Notes under the pieces: model-generated
What the model was told of the DNA's origin: nothing
Database searches by the model: none
What the model saw: the letters and a program-made list of their open reading frames with translations, nothing else
Shown: positions 1 to 8,905 of the stretch, in pieces
How positions within the stretch are numbered: the stretch's first letter is position 1
Layout of the letters: each line of letters opens with the position of its first letter
NCBI GenBank assembly: GCA_963971405.1
Contig: OZ020487.1
Coordinates: forward strand, 15,907,344 to 15,971,343
Direction: 5' to 3'
Length of the DNA: 64,000 bases
Source: Psococerastis gibbosa
Taxonomy: Eukaryota; Arthropoda; Insecta; Psocodea; Psocidae
Program-made: the position numbers and the translations under genes

Positions 1-598
1 CTTTGCGCAAAAGCAAATAGGTTTTTTGGAAAGCCAACTGTCCGGTTTCGTTACTCAACTTAACACCTAAAACATGCCTGAAGGTAGAAATCATCGATAG
101 AAAAGTTTCGCAGAAATATTATTTTTTAGTCATTTTTCATTAAAATTAAGTTATTTTTATTTTTTTACCCCCAGAAGCAAACTATCAAGGGGTAAGCGAC
201 CCCCCGCATTTTATGAACATTAAGAATGACTAGAATATATGTGAATTTGAAAGAAATCGTTGGAGCCGTTTTTGAGAAATAATTTTTTTTGACGTTTTTT
301 TTGGAGTTTTTTGAGAATGAAACCCCCCAAATTGAGTTAGCCCCAAATAAAAAAAATGGTCTCGAGGTATGATTTTTGTGAACCTACATACCGAATTTCA
401 TCAAAATCGACCGAGTAGTTTGCCCGGAAATCGATGCACAGACAGACAAGCAGACAGACAGACAGACAGACATTTCGTAAAAACCACTTTTTTGGGTTCC
501 TGGGACCTGAACACGTGTAAATCCGTTGAAATCTCGGAATCGAAAATTTCGACCATCACAAAGCTTTCCTTATACTACGTATAAATTGGAAAGCAAAA
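1..598 (+). repeat. Dispersed repeat family A, nearly complete copy cut by window start
   Basis: About 600 bases of non-coding repeat with a (CAGA)n segment near 445-470 and a conserved tail (gaaatctcgg...tttcgaccatcacaaag). Recognisable copies occur at 6287-6588 (+), about 14330-14650 (+), 31629-32262 (-), 56925-57330 (+) and 58026-58310 (-). The minus-strand copy at 31.6-32.3 kb matches almost end to end, so the unit is about 620 bases. I see no target duplication or coding sequence. The CAGACAGA repeat translates to a spurious DRQTDRQT peptide. The class is unknown, probably a non-autonomous transposon. Confidence 0.8.
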
Positions 599-1012
599 AT
601 AATTCATTATTTTCCCGACCACAACATCAACACACAAAATACTCTTGTGTTCCAAACAATGACGACTATGAACTTTTACTTATTATATTATTTTTACTTT
701 GACTGGACGTCATCTTGAAATCGTTGATTTGCCGTAAAAAGTGTTGATAACCATTATCTTAGGCAATAATACGGGCTTTCAGCCAGATTTTAATTAATTC
801 CTCTGCGACCAATATTAACTGAGATATGAATTATATAATGTTTCAATCGGCTGCCATCTTGTAACTAAATAGTGGATCTAGCTGGTTAACGAACTCCATC
901 AAGACATTTGTATGATCAATTTTTGTGCCAAGTTTAATCAAAAGCAGATAATATTTACGGAAGTTTCCTAAAATCGATATACATCTGTATATAACATTTT
1001 GAACGGAGGGTG
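599..1012. other. Intronic DNA; old repeat related to 20.5 kb
   Basis: No gene is visible. Bases about 740-870 match, inverted and diverged, the stretch near 20510-20620. Shared pieces include 'cgggctttcagcc' and 'attggtcg'. This is therefore an old dispersed repeat. Confidence 0.45.
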
Positions 1013-1113
1013 GTTTTAGGCTCAGGGGGTCATGAAATGAAAAGTTGTGAAGAAAATTTCCGGAAGTCGAACATCGGTCGCCGTCTCAATAAGTTGATGA
1101 ATCTCCCTAAAAG
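1013..1113 (-). repeat. Intronic repeat copy inverted relative to 48052-48163
   Basis: About 100 bases, including 'cagggggtcatgaaatga', 'ttccggaag' and 'cggtcgccgtctcaata', match the reverse complement of 48052-48163 at roughly 85 percent by eye. It lies about 34 bases inside the intron that follows the 1147-1313 exon. Confidence 0.8.
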
Positions 1114-1146
1114 TGTTTATAATAGGAAACTCCACAAGAGACTTAC

Positions 1147-1313
1147 CTAAATTGGGGGCAACTACAGGTACAGGAGATTTGACACCTTGCACAGGCATTC
1201 CGTGGAGGGCTGGGTGTTGCGAAGCTAGGAGAATTGGGGGGCCCACACTGTCCATAATCCCCGGGGGCGCCGCCGTGTCCATCATTCCCGGGGGCGGCGT
1301 GTGCGGGGACTGA
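1147..1313 (-). CDS. KHDRBS-like exon: proline-rich tail
   Basis: The acceptor is CCAGACAG|TCA and the donor TTTAG|GTAAGT. The 167 bases enter in phase 2 and leave in phase 1, which matches the upstream exon. The product begins (T)QSPHTPPPGMMDTAAPPG and ends PVPVVAPNLG. Proline-rich, low-complexity C-terminal parts are normal for this family, where they bind SH3 and WW partners. This exon is less conserved, so the call rests on phase, splice sites and composition. More coding sequence should follow to the left of the window. Confidence 0.75.
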
Positions 1314-2474
1314 CTGTCTGGGCTATGCCTACAACAAACAAACACTTAGAGAGAAAATCATTTGGTATTTCACTGTGCTGCGTTTGCTGGGACATTATAA
1401 AATTACTCTTACTGGCTCTGTTAGAAATTACAGTGTTATACAGGTTTTATGTTCTAAACAATTACAATAAGGGAAGAGAAGAATTCGGTCTAATAGGCCG
1501 TGGTCGATTTGAAAGTAAGCTTCAGAACGTTTCGTCAAAAACTGCGGTCGACATTATTAGACTCCGGCCGTGAAAGCCTTAGCTATTATATTAAAAAATT
1601 ACAGTTTGTTAATTTTAGACTGAGTATTCCAATCTTTCCTTTGATGGCTTACTTATACCAAATGGCATTTGTTTCTACAATAGGCAAGGATCAACAATCA
1701 CAATAGGCTACTTGACAGTTGTAAAAATGAAATATGCTAGATAACGTAGCTAATATGTAGCCTAGGTATGTTTTTTGCTTGAAACATTGTTATCATAATG
1801 TATCACATACTATATGAGTACGCAGGCATACCCTCCATTTATTATAAGATTGCTCCGAGAGACTGGGTAACGTACCGTATATCATTAATATTTAACGCAG
1901 GCTACACGTACTTGTATCCTTGTGTATATTTGCGACGGGGGGGGGGGGTAGTTAAGGGATAAGCTAGCCTACGAAAATACTTTGGATGATGGAATCTTCG
2001 CGACGGGGGGGGGGTCCGGATCCTTGGATCCCCCCCATAAATACGGCCTTGGGTATAATGACAGTGCAAAAGAATAGACTTAAAAGAACCAGCTTTTTGG
2101 CAAAAATGAAACAATATCTTCAATACACAAGTTACCAATCAATCTTTATAACAAAAATTCATTATAAAAACAAGAAAATGAAATTGAAAAAATATTTCAA
2201 TCAGAAGTTGTGATGGGGGTGGGAAAACGATAAACTCGGAACTCAATTAATATTTTTAGCAGACTGATTTAATTTGAAGTGAATAAGAGAAGAGTGGGAT
2301 AGGCCATAAAGACTGGATACTGAGTGCAAGGCAAATACGAATCCGATTAAAATTGAATTAGTGGTGACTGAATAGGCACACAGCATTATTCCTGAATTTC
2401 AATGAGCATAAAATGAGTTTGCACTTAAAAAGCCCCACCAAACATGATAAGGGCCCTCTTTCGTTCCATATGCA
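1314..2474. other. Intronic DNA with G-runs
   Basis: This is intron of the KHDRBS-like gene. Two G-runs at about 1937-1947 and 2005-2013 each follow the word 'gcgacggg', and the second is followed by 'tccggatccttggatccccccc'. They look like decayed ends of a hAT-like MITE similar to those at 12.5 and 18.1 kb. No coding sequence is supported. Confidence 0.4.
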
Positions 2475-2614
2475 GGTACTACCCGACCGCGATACAGGAT
2501 GACTTTTGGAACACTTATGAAAATCGAATAAACTCGGTGTTTCGCTGATGCAAGTTTTCGAATAAACTAAGTGTTTTAAATGTCATCCTCTGTAGATCAT
2601 GGTCGGGTAGTACC
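2475..2614. mobile_element. Palindromic MITE, 140 bp
   Basis: The left end GGTACTACCCGACCGCGATA is the near-complement of the right end (tcatggtcgggtagtacc). Inverted similarity continues inward for over 50 bases and includes GGATGAC and AACACTTA. No clear target duplication is visible. No other copy of this family was noticed in the window. Confidence 0.7.
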
Positions 2615-3423
2615 GATTACTGAATAATTGACTCTTTCAGAGCAACACCTCCCAATATCAGTTTTTTTTTAAAAGATAATCGATTTTTTAGAGCCGTCAA
2701 AAATTTCCCATCCTTCGCAAGAAATATTGCTGTATATTTTGGTACAGAATATATATGATATGTGGCCGTCACAACACAGTTTTTGAACACCTTCCTCCTC
2801 ACAATTCATTATTTTTTACAAATCAAGTTCAATAATATAGGTTAGCTAAACCTCGCCTAGTATTAAGACATTTTCATTTCATTAAATTTCAATAATTGTT
2901 ACCGAGCATATCGAAACGTTAAGGGAAAATTTTCTTCAATGGGGTGTGATATTTTTGACTGCTCTGACGATCGATGTGATATTTGCGTTTATACACTTGC
3001 AAGGCTTTTCCTCCTTCGGTTGCCTATTAATTTCAGGTCATAGAAATTTTAACAATCGCATTAGAGAAATTTGGCAATTTATAACTATATACTGCATTGT
3101 AAAACATCTTAACGGTGGCACTAATAACGCATTAAAATTTTAGGCATAGTAAATTACTTATTCATTCATTAGAATGTTTTTTTAACTGAAGAATTTTCCC
3201 CTTCTCATTAGAATAATACGTGTTGTAATTTTCTAGACTATTGACGTCACCCTGAAAATGTGAGAAAGAACACTCGGCTGGTGGGGGCACGTCCAGAGGA
3301 GAGATGGAATGTCCTAATTAAAGTGTAATCAAAACACAGCACTCCCAGGGCATTGCCCCCGGGGGAGACCGAAAATGACAATCCCCAGAAAATTCGAACA
3401 CGACCTGAGGACTCATTTCCTAA
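2615..3423. other. Intronic DNA, no gene seen
   Basis: AT-rich. Bases about 2740-2830 resemble the 'tgtggccgtca...caca' core also found near 24570, 40780 and 60650, so this is a fragment of that dispersed family. Nothing else is supported. Confidence 0.35.
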
Positions 3424-3510
3424 ACAGAGGAGTCGGGACATGTCGAGTAGTGGTACAGACTCCGACTTTCACCCGAAAGGTTGTTGGTTCGAGTCCAATA
3501 TGTTGGACGA
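3424..3510 (+). repeat. tRNA-Glu-derived SINE, head only
   Basis: The segment reads gtagtggtacagactccgac, then tttcacccgaaagg and ggttcgagtcc. The A-box-like AGTGGT, the CTTTCAC anticodon loop (TTC) and the GGTTCGA B box match tRNA-Glu. It lacks the paired acceptor stem and CCA-side sequence of a working tRNA. Longer copies of the same family exist at 14.7, 27.1, 40.9 and 48.6 kb. Confidence 0.7.
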
Positions 3511-3888
3511 TATCATCCTTTTCGCAATTCAGATATTTAGAACATATAATACTAATTTATGCGCGCAGCAATAGTGCAATATTAGGTAGAACAATATATT
3601 ATAGTCGTAATAAAGAAATATGAAAACAGATTGACTGTCTAGGTTTGAGGACTGATAGAGGATCCTCTCCCTAGAGCACTGCTATATTTGTGATGTTGTG
3701 GTGATCACCACACCTGGCAGCCAGTAACTTGCCATTTGAAAGGTTTGGTGGACTCAGGCCCCATGGAAATGTTTTCTTCATTATTATTTATTATGTCAAG
3801 CTTCGAACCTCAATCTTTGGTTTCATAATCCAGATCTCTATTAACTGGGCCATGAAGAAGTAATAAATATCGTTAATTATAAACTTAC

Positions 3889-4034
3889 GTTGAGTTTGGA
3901 CTTGCAGAGGGGACTTGAGACGGGACTCCCATGACATGGCCACTGATTGGGTCCACAAGCTGGGTATTGTCAGGTCGTTCCTTTAGGATTTGCATCTCCC
4001 ACATTTGCTCTTGTCTTATGTCATCGTTATAGTC
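3889..4034 (-). CDS. KHDRBS-like exon: QUA2 and linker
   Basis: The acceptor is TTGCAG|GAC and the donor AAC|GTAAGT. There are 146 bases: 48 codons plus two bases. The product starts DYNDDIRQEQMWEMQIL, the QUA2 segment that directly follows the KH domain in KHDRBS proteins (DYNDEIRQEQ in relatives). It continues with a linker containing LVDPISGHVMGVPSQVPS. The exon ends in phase 2 and the split Thr codon is completed by the first base of the next exon. Confidence 0.9.
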
Positions 4035-4547
4035 CTGCAACAAAATTCAGCTCATGCCATTATTTCAAATTATTGCACTGCGCATGGGCGTTCACACGGG
4101 ATAGAGGGGGGGGGGGGCTGTCTTCGTCTATAAAATATAAGTTTTTTGCTTCAAAATGTGTAACACCCTATTATTTCCCACCTATTTTTTCTATTTTTTT
4201 AAATTAACCTTTTAATCAACCATTGCAGAGCTAGCATATACAATACAGTATACATATGTTACATCGCTTAGTAAAAACTCCCTTTCTTTTTATATATAAT
4301 ATGAACGGGTTAGAAGCCAATGTGTGCAAGTGACATTTTCTTACTTTTTGAGATAAGTGCACTATGACAATCTCCGAGAGATAACCTATGTGAGCATCTA
4401 ATCGGTACCTATGTACATATATATATCTCTATCATACATAAATGCTCCTCTATTACGGGTTGAAAATATTGTCCACTATTGAAAGGTTACAGACCATCAA
4501 ACTTCAGCTGGGTTTTCCTCGATTTTTTTAAAAAAAAGAAAACAAAA

Positions 4548-4680
4548 AGATTAATCGCATGTACAAACATTTTAATGAATGTATCCGATTGACCTCTTCA
4601 GTCGCCTCTGTGGGTTAACACCTGTGTTGAGTTACCATACGTCTCCGATCGCATGGCGTGTAAAGACTCGCACAAGTGCA
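4548..4680 (+). repeat. Dispersed repeat family B (GATTAATCGCAT...)
   Basis: This repeat contains attaatcgcatgtacaaac, gtatccgattgacctcttca and ggcgtgtaaagactcgcac. Other copies are at 24330-24490 (-), 31290-31370 (-) and 37475-37620 (+). An A-rich linker precedes it. No coding sequence. The repeat may extend to about 5050, where I see only weak similarity to other regions. Confidence 0.7.
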
Positions 4681-5060
4681 AGCACGTTACCATCTGGCCA
4701 TCGAAGTCGATTCAGCCTGACATTACTTGTACCCATTCATATTTAGTAGCCATTAACACGGATTGGCAACAGTTTTCAAACTCCTTCCTCCGGACGACTA
4801 AGCGTTTTTGCTCAAATCAAGTTCAAACAATTGTAGCCAACCACTGTTATAGACGGACATATATGATGTATCAAAATGTAGATGAGCATTTCTGCTTAAG
4901 GGTTGCTCTAGTTATGACAGCTCTGCGAGAGGTTCATGAGATATTTGATTTTGCATGCTTTTTCCCTCCGACTGTCTTTTAATCTCTCTCGTACTACGCG
5001 TAACACCACCGCAAACATTTCTATGTAGTATATGCGTAGCGTTTACAAGCTCTGCGTTTA

Positions 5061-5444
5061 GGTGCCCATTCCATTGACCGGCTAGGGCTATTTCCAAAAA
5101 ACGGTGACGTGGTAGCAGACATTCAAGACTTAGGCGGTGTTTCCACCGACCTCGCATTGCAGAATGCAAATGACATTGACGGAAATTAGAATTTTTCTTT
5201 TATAGAAATCTATTAAAATGTTTGTACTTAACATATCCCATGACGCCATTTTTTAATTTTAGTTTGTTTGTTTGTGATTTTACTGTATGATCATTGATCA
5301 ATTTTAACTATGGCATAGAGGAAAATAAACGTTTCCGTCAATTCTGCAATGCGAGGTCGGTGGAAACACCACCTAAGTCTTGAATGTCTGCTACCACGTC
5401 CCCGTTTTTGGAAATAGCCCTAGCCAGTCAATGGAATGGGCGCC
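5061..5444. mobile_element. Nested palindromic MITE (outer element), copy 1
   Basis: Left arm GGTGCCCATTCCATTGACCG and the right end (gtcaatggaatgggcgcc) are inverted repeats continuing about 70 bases to GTGGTAGCAGACATTCAAGA. Flanks are TTTA on the left and TTAA on the right. The centre of the palindrome is occupied by a second element (5133-5373). A second nested copy in opposite orientation lies at 7509-7891. Confidence 0.85.
5133..5373. mobile_element. Inner palindromic MITE inserted at the outer element's centre
   Basis: Ends are GGCGGTGTTTCCACCGACCT and (gtcggtggaaacaccacc), each next to TA. Removing it restores a perfect CTTAAG at the centre of the outer palindrome, as expected for a TA target duplication. 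The core contains 'aattgatcaatgatcat' and 'atggcgtcatgggatatg', which also occur in 21389-21798. Confidence 0.8.
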
Positions 5445-6286
5445 TTAACAACGATTATGGTTCACCACGAACGCCTTGACAACAACTTCGTTACAAGAAA
5501 ACTATACAAGGCTCGAAGCCGAAGGGCCGAACATGTCACTGTTTTAAGGTTCTGGTAAACGTTCCAATGTGTAAACCGACATTAAGAATAGGGTTCCCAG
5601 AGCAACATGAGGCCCTTGGAAGCCTTCTCACATGACGTTCAGCAACACCGAGTTTCGGCTTGCAAATCCCAAACATGCATGGTGAGCGCTTTACCATGAG
5701 TTCACCGACATGGGATTTTGTGCTCAAAAGCAGCCCTCTCAAATGGCTAATTTAATAAACTAAATTCAACTTGTCTCCATAGAAGCAGATTCATGTTTCA
5801 AGCGTTCGAAGACTGGTCCGCAAATCTTAAGATGTTGAAAGTAGGTAGCGCAGGTGCGCATTTTTTTAATGTAAACCAACTCAATCTGATGGCCCGTTCA
5901 TTGTACCAAAGTGGGAAGCTTACTCCATGTCATTGTCACATTTTACAGTGGGAAAATGTGAAAGAATGACATGAATTACAATGGTCAAAGTCAATCGTAC
6001 AATTGTCAAGCCAACTGTCATGAAAGGAGATATTCAACTCCATATTATGTATTATGCATTTTGGAATTTTTCTGACACATCGCCACGTTCAGCTTCCATG
6101 GAATATTTTTAATATAAAATACATGAGAAATATGAACTTCAGAATAGCTGGTGATATTACTGTTCAAATACGTAAGTAAGTAACTGTGCATAAAAAAAAT
6201 TGAAAAGGTTAAATTTTCATGAAAAATGACCAAAATATAAAGTGTTTGCGGAAAATTTTTGAACTTCCAGTATCCATAATTGCTTC
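5445..6286. other. Intronic DNA, no feature recognised
   Basis: No exon, transposon end or repeat copy is supported. A minus-strand open frame at 5536-5742 has no recognisable domain. Confidence 0.3.
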
Positions 6287-6588
6287 AAAACTTTCTTTTT
6301 TTTTGAAATTTTTGGAGAGTAAAACCCCTCAAAACTGAGTTAGCCCAAAATAAAAATAAATTGTTAAGGAGATATGATTTTTTTGAACCCACATACCAAT
6401 TTCCATAAAAATCCACCTAGTAGTTTGCCGACGAACAGACATATAGACCGACAGAAATGTAGTAAAATCCACTTTTTTACGTTCGTGGGACCTCAAAACG
6501 TGTAATTCCACGGAAATCTCGAAGTTGAAAATTTCGACCGTCACAAACATTTCCTTATACTGTACTAGGTGTGAATAGGAAAGCAATA
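6287..6588 (+). repeat. Dispersed repeat family A, partial copy
   Basis: It matches positions about 300-598 of the window-start copy, including 'tgagttagccc', 'tagtttgccg' and the terminal 'tttcgaccgtcacaaa...ggaaagcaa'. The upstream half is missing. Confidence 0.75.
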
Positions 6589-7349
6589 ATAAATAAATAT
6601 GACGGCATTGTAATGCTGCATTAATCCCCTGGGATTGAAAAGCAATTGGACTGCGGCATCAAGCGGAGCTTTCATATGAGAGTGAAAACATGGTTGGGTC
6701 ATCCTATGGAAAATATTGTACGTCGTACGAACCGTACATCAATCAGCGCTCCCTATTTGTTACCTTGCCCGGAAAATAACAGATACTGTCCATCAATGCA
6801 GTATCGTAGCATATAATAAATGGAGATACTGTACGCAAATATTTTCCAATATTTTTTAAATATCAAAAACATGACAGCAATGACGTTACAGTTCACTTTT
6901 CACTATATGCCTGAAGGATCGCAAAAGCAACTCTACATTTATAACTGGAAAACATGGATTTTTCTGACTTCTGAAATTGTTGATATGACGGGCGATTCAT
7001 GAAAAGGTTGGTCTAAATTTCCAAATCTATTTATTTCAAATTAAAACGGGTACTGTACTAGTATACTACAGCTCGGCTATAGCCGAAACCTGGATGCAGT
7101 AAAGTCTGTAGTCTTTCATGTTTTAGCCAAAATAATCCACACAGTATTCCTGTGGAGGCTACATAAAAGTCGGATATTGCAGCATTAGTCATCTTGTTTG
7201 TTATGTTTCGTATTTTTATACAATAGTTCAAGAACAAGAATAAAGATATGAATGGATTTATTATTATTATTATTGCTGGACTTTTCATGGGTGTAAGCCT
7301 ACTTGTGGTGTTGCCCATTGACCCTGCCCCGCCAACGACCCCATAGGGT
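6589..7349. other. Intronic DNA, no gene seen
   Basis: Contains a short (TTA)n run near 7258-7274 that may mark the tail of an old retro-insertion. Otherwise anonymous. Confidence 0.3.
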
Positions 7350-7508
7350 TTCAGACATTATTAATATTGTGTCCAGGCATTTCTAGCCATTGACAGGCTG
7401 GTTCACTCCTCGATGTCAACTCACACGGACTACAACTGCCAATAGGCAAGCTCAGACATGCCGACCATTTATGCATTGGCATATTCCAGCAGGTGTGAAC
7501 TCGGCTTA
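7350..7508 (+). repeat. Dispersed repeat family C (CTCGATGTCAACTC)
   Basis: About 160 bases containing 'attaatattgt', 'gcatttctagcc', 'ctcctcgatgtcaactc' and 'cagacatgccgacc'. A close copy lies at 8746-8905. More diverged copies lie at about 21155-21290 (+) and 62520-62640 (-). Confidence 0.7.
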
Positions 7509-7891
7509 GGTGCCCATTCCATTGACCGGCTAGGGCTATTTCCAAAAACGGTGACGTGGTAGCAGACATTCAAGACTTAGGTGGCGTTTCCACCGACCTC
7601 GCATTGCAGAATTGACGGAAATGTTTATTTTCCTCTGTGCCATAGTTAAAATTGATCAATGATCATACAGTAAAATCACAAACAAACAAACTAACATTAA
7701 AAAATGGCGTCATGGGATATGTTAAGTACAAACATTTTAATAGATTTCTATAAAAGAAAAATTCTAATTTCCGTCAATGTCATTTGCATTCTGCAATGCG
7801 AGGTCGGTGGAAACACCGCCTAAGTCTTGAATGTCTGCTACCACGTCACCGTTTTTGAAAATAGCCCTAGCCGGTCGATGGAATGGGCGCC
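7509..7891. mobile_element. Nested palindromic MITE, copy 2 (inverted relative to copy 1)
   Basis: Same outer ends as 5061-5444 (GGTGCCCATTCCATTGACCG ... cgatggaatgggcgcc), the same internal GTGGTAGCAGACATTCAAGA, and an inner element at 7580-7820 with TA flanks. The core sequence runs in the opposite direction to copy 1. It inserted at a TA at the end of a family-C repeat. Confidence 0.85.
7580..7820. mobile_element. Inner palindromic MITE of copy 2
   Basis: 241 bases, the same length as the inner element of copy 1, with ends GGTGGCGTTTCCACCGACC and (ggtggaaacaccgcc). The core matches copy 1 reverse complemented. This suggests the nested unit moved or was duplicated as one piece. Confidence 0.8.
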
Positions 7892-7895
7892 TTAA

Positions 7896-8745
7896 GAGTG
7901 TACGACCCAAAATGTAATACTTCTTATTTTTTATTCAATCAACTAAGCAAGTTATTTTAATGTTGGTTCATTAAAGTTGTAGAAGACTATTTTATGCATC
8001 ATATGATAGCGTATTATTAATTTTTGGTTTTGTAGTTTTTTCATGTTTTTTTTGGCGTTGTGGACTCACATACAGCCATGGTGGGTAGTTGGGGTTAAAA
8101 TTCTACGTGGACTTCCCTTAGAAAGTCATATACAGCCTGTTAGGAGTCACTTTTGGAGATCATGTGGGCATAATTAAAAGGGAGGACTGTCGTTAAGGGG
8201 AAGATGCGGTCTAGTAATTTGTTTCTAGCTATGGTGAATTCAGGGCATTCCAATATAACATGCTGCATTGTGCGTTCACTTTCCAGGCAATGGCTGCAGA
8301 GAGGAGAGTATGAGCCCCGTAGGGTATGATAGATATATGCCTCAGAGAGTCCATGGTTTGTCCTCAGACGTGAGATGGTAGATAAATACATGCGGTGAGT
8401 TGGGCCAGACACATTAGCAGACCATTCGTTTTTAAGCGGTCGAGGTAGAATAGACCTATAGAAGGAGCCAGAAGTATTGGAATTAAAGTCATTTACCCAG
8501 AACTGGAAATGGTGTTGTTTTATGGCCTTATAAAATTCCTTTTTTCATGGTATCTATTTTACGTGAAATTTAGGCCCTCAATCATTTTCTTGAAAAAACT
8601 AAGGCGCCAAAAATTGAAGTAGTCTTCTACAACTTAAATGAGCCAAATCTTTAAAATCTTGCTTTGTTAATTAAATAAAAAATAAGAAGCCTGTAAAATG
8701 AACGGATTTGGTGTAGGTACTTATTTCCTACCGGGACGGACACTC
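7896..8745. mobile_element. TTAA-flanked inverted-repeat element containing a LINE fragment
   Basis: Left GAGTGTACGACCC and right (gggacggacactc) are inverted and both are bordered by TTAA (7892-7895 and 8746-8749). Inverted similarity extends about 90 bases inward, including 'cttcttattttttatt' and 'agttgtagaagacta'. TTAA target sites are typical of piggyBac elements, but no transposase is present. The middle is occupied by a LINE 3' fragment. Confidence 0.6.
8140..8545 (-). pseudogene. LINE ORF2 C-terminal fragment with zinc-finger end
   Basis: Reading from about 8545 down to 8140 gives one open frame. It includes EWSANVSGPTHR, ISRLRTNHGLSEAYIYHT and a CxxC...H...C motif (CSHCLESERTMQHVILEC). 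The last motif is the cysteine-histidine C-terminus of ORF2 in RNase H-bearing LINEs, comparable to HIVIEC in the full element at 52.6 kb. RT and RNase H parts are absent. It is a dead fragment inside the TTAA-flanked element. Confidence 0.75.
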
Positions 8746-8905
8746 TTAATATTGTTTCCGAAAGCATTTCTAGCCCTTGACAAACTGGTTCACTCCTCGA
8801 TGTCAACTCCCACCGACGACTAAAAGTGCCAATAAGCAAGCTCAAACATGCCGACCATTTTATATTGGCATATTCTAACAGGTGTGAGCTCAACTTAATC
8901 AAGCG
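8746..8905 (+). repeat. Dispersed repeat family C, second copy
   Basis: It matches 7350-7508 closely, from 'attgtttccgaaagcatttc' to 'caggtgtgagctc'. The two copies bracket the nested MITE and the TTAA element. Confidence 0.7.

Noticed and set aside
369..584. Small protein with DRQTDRQTDRH
   Set aside because: It comes from the (CAGA)n tract of dispersed family A. Other copies have different frames and stops.
3424..3510. tRNA-Glu gene
   Set aside because: Only the A-box, anticodon loop and B-box regions match. The acceptor stem does not pair and the same head occurs in several SINE copies.
4653..4982. 109-codon cysteine-containing ORF
   Set aside because: Its start lies inside dispersed family B (ggcgtgtaaagactcgcac), and no domain is seen.
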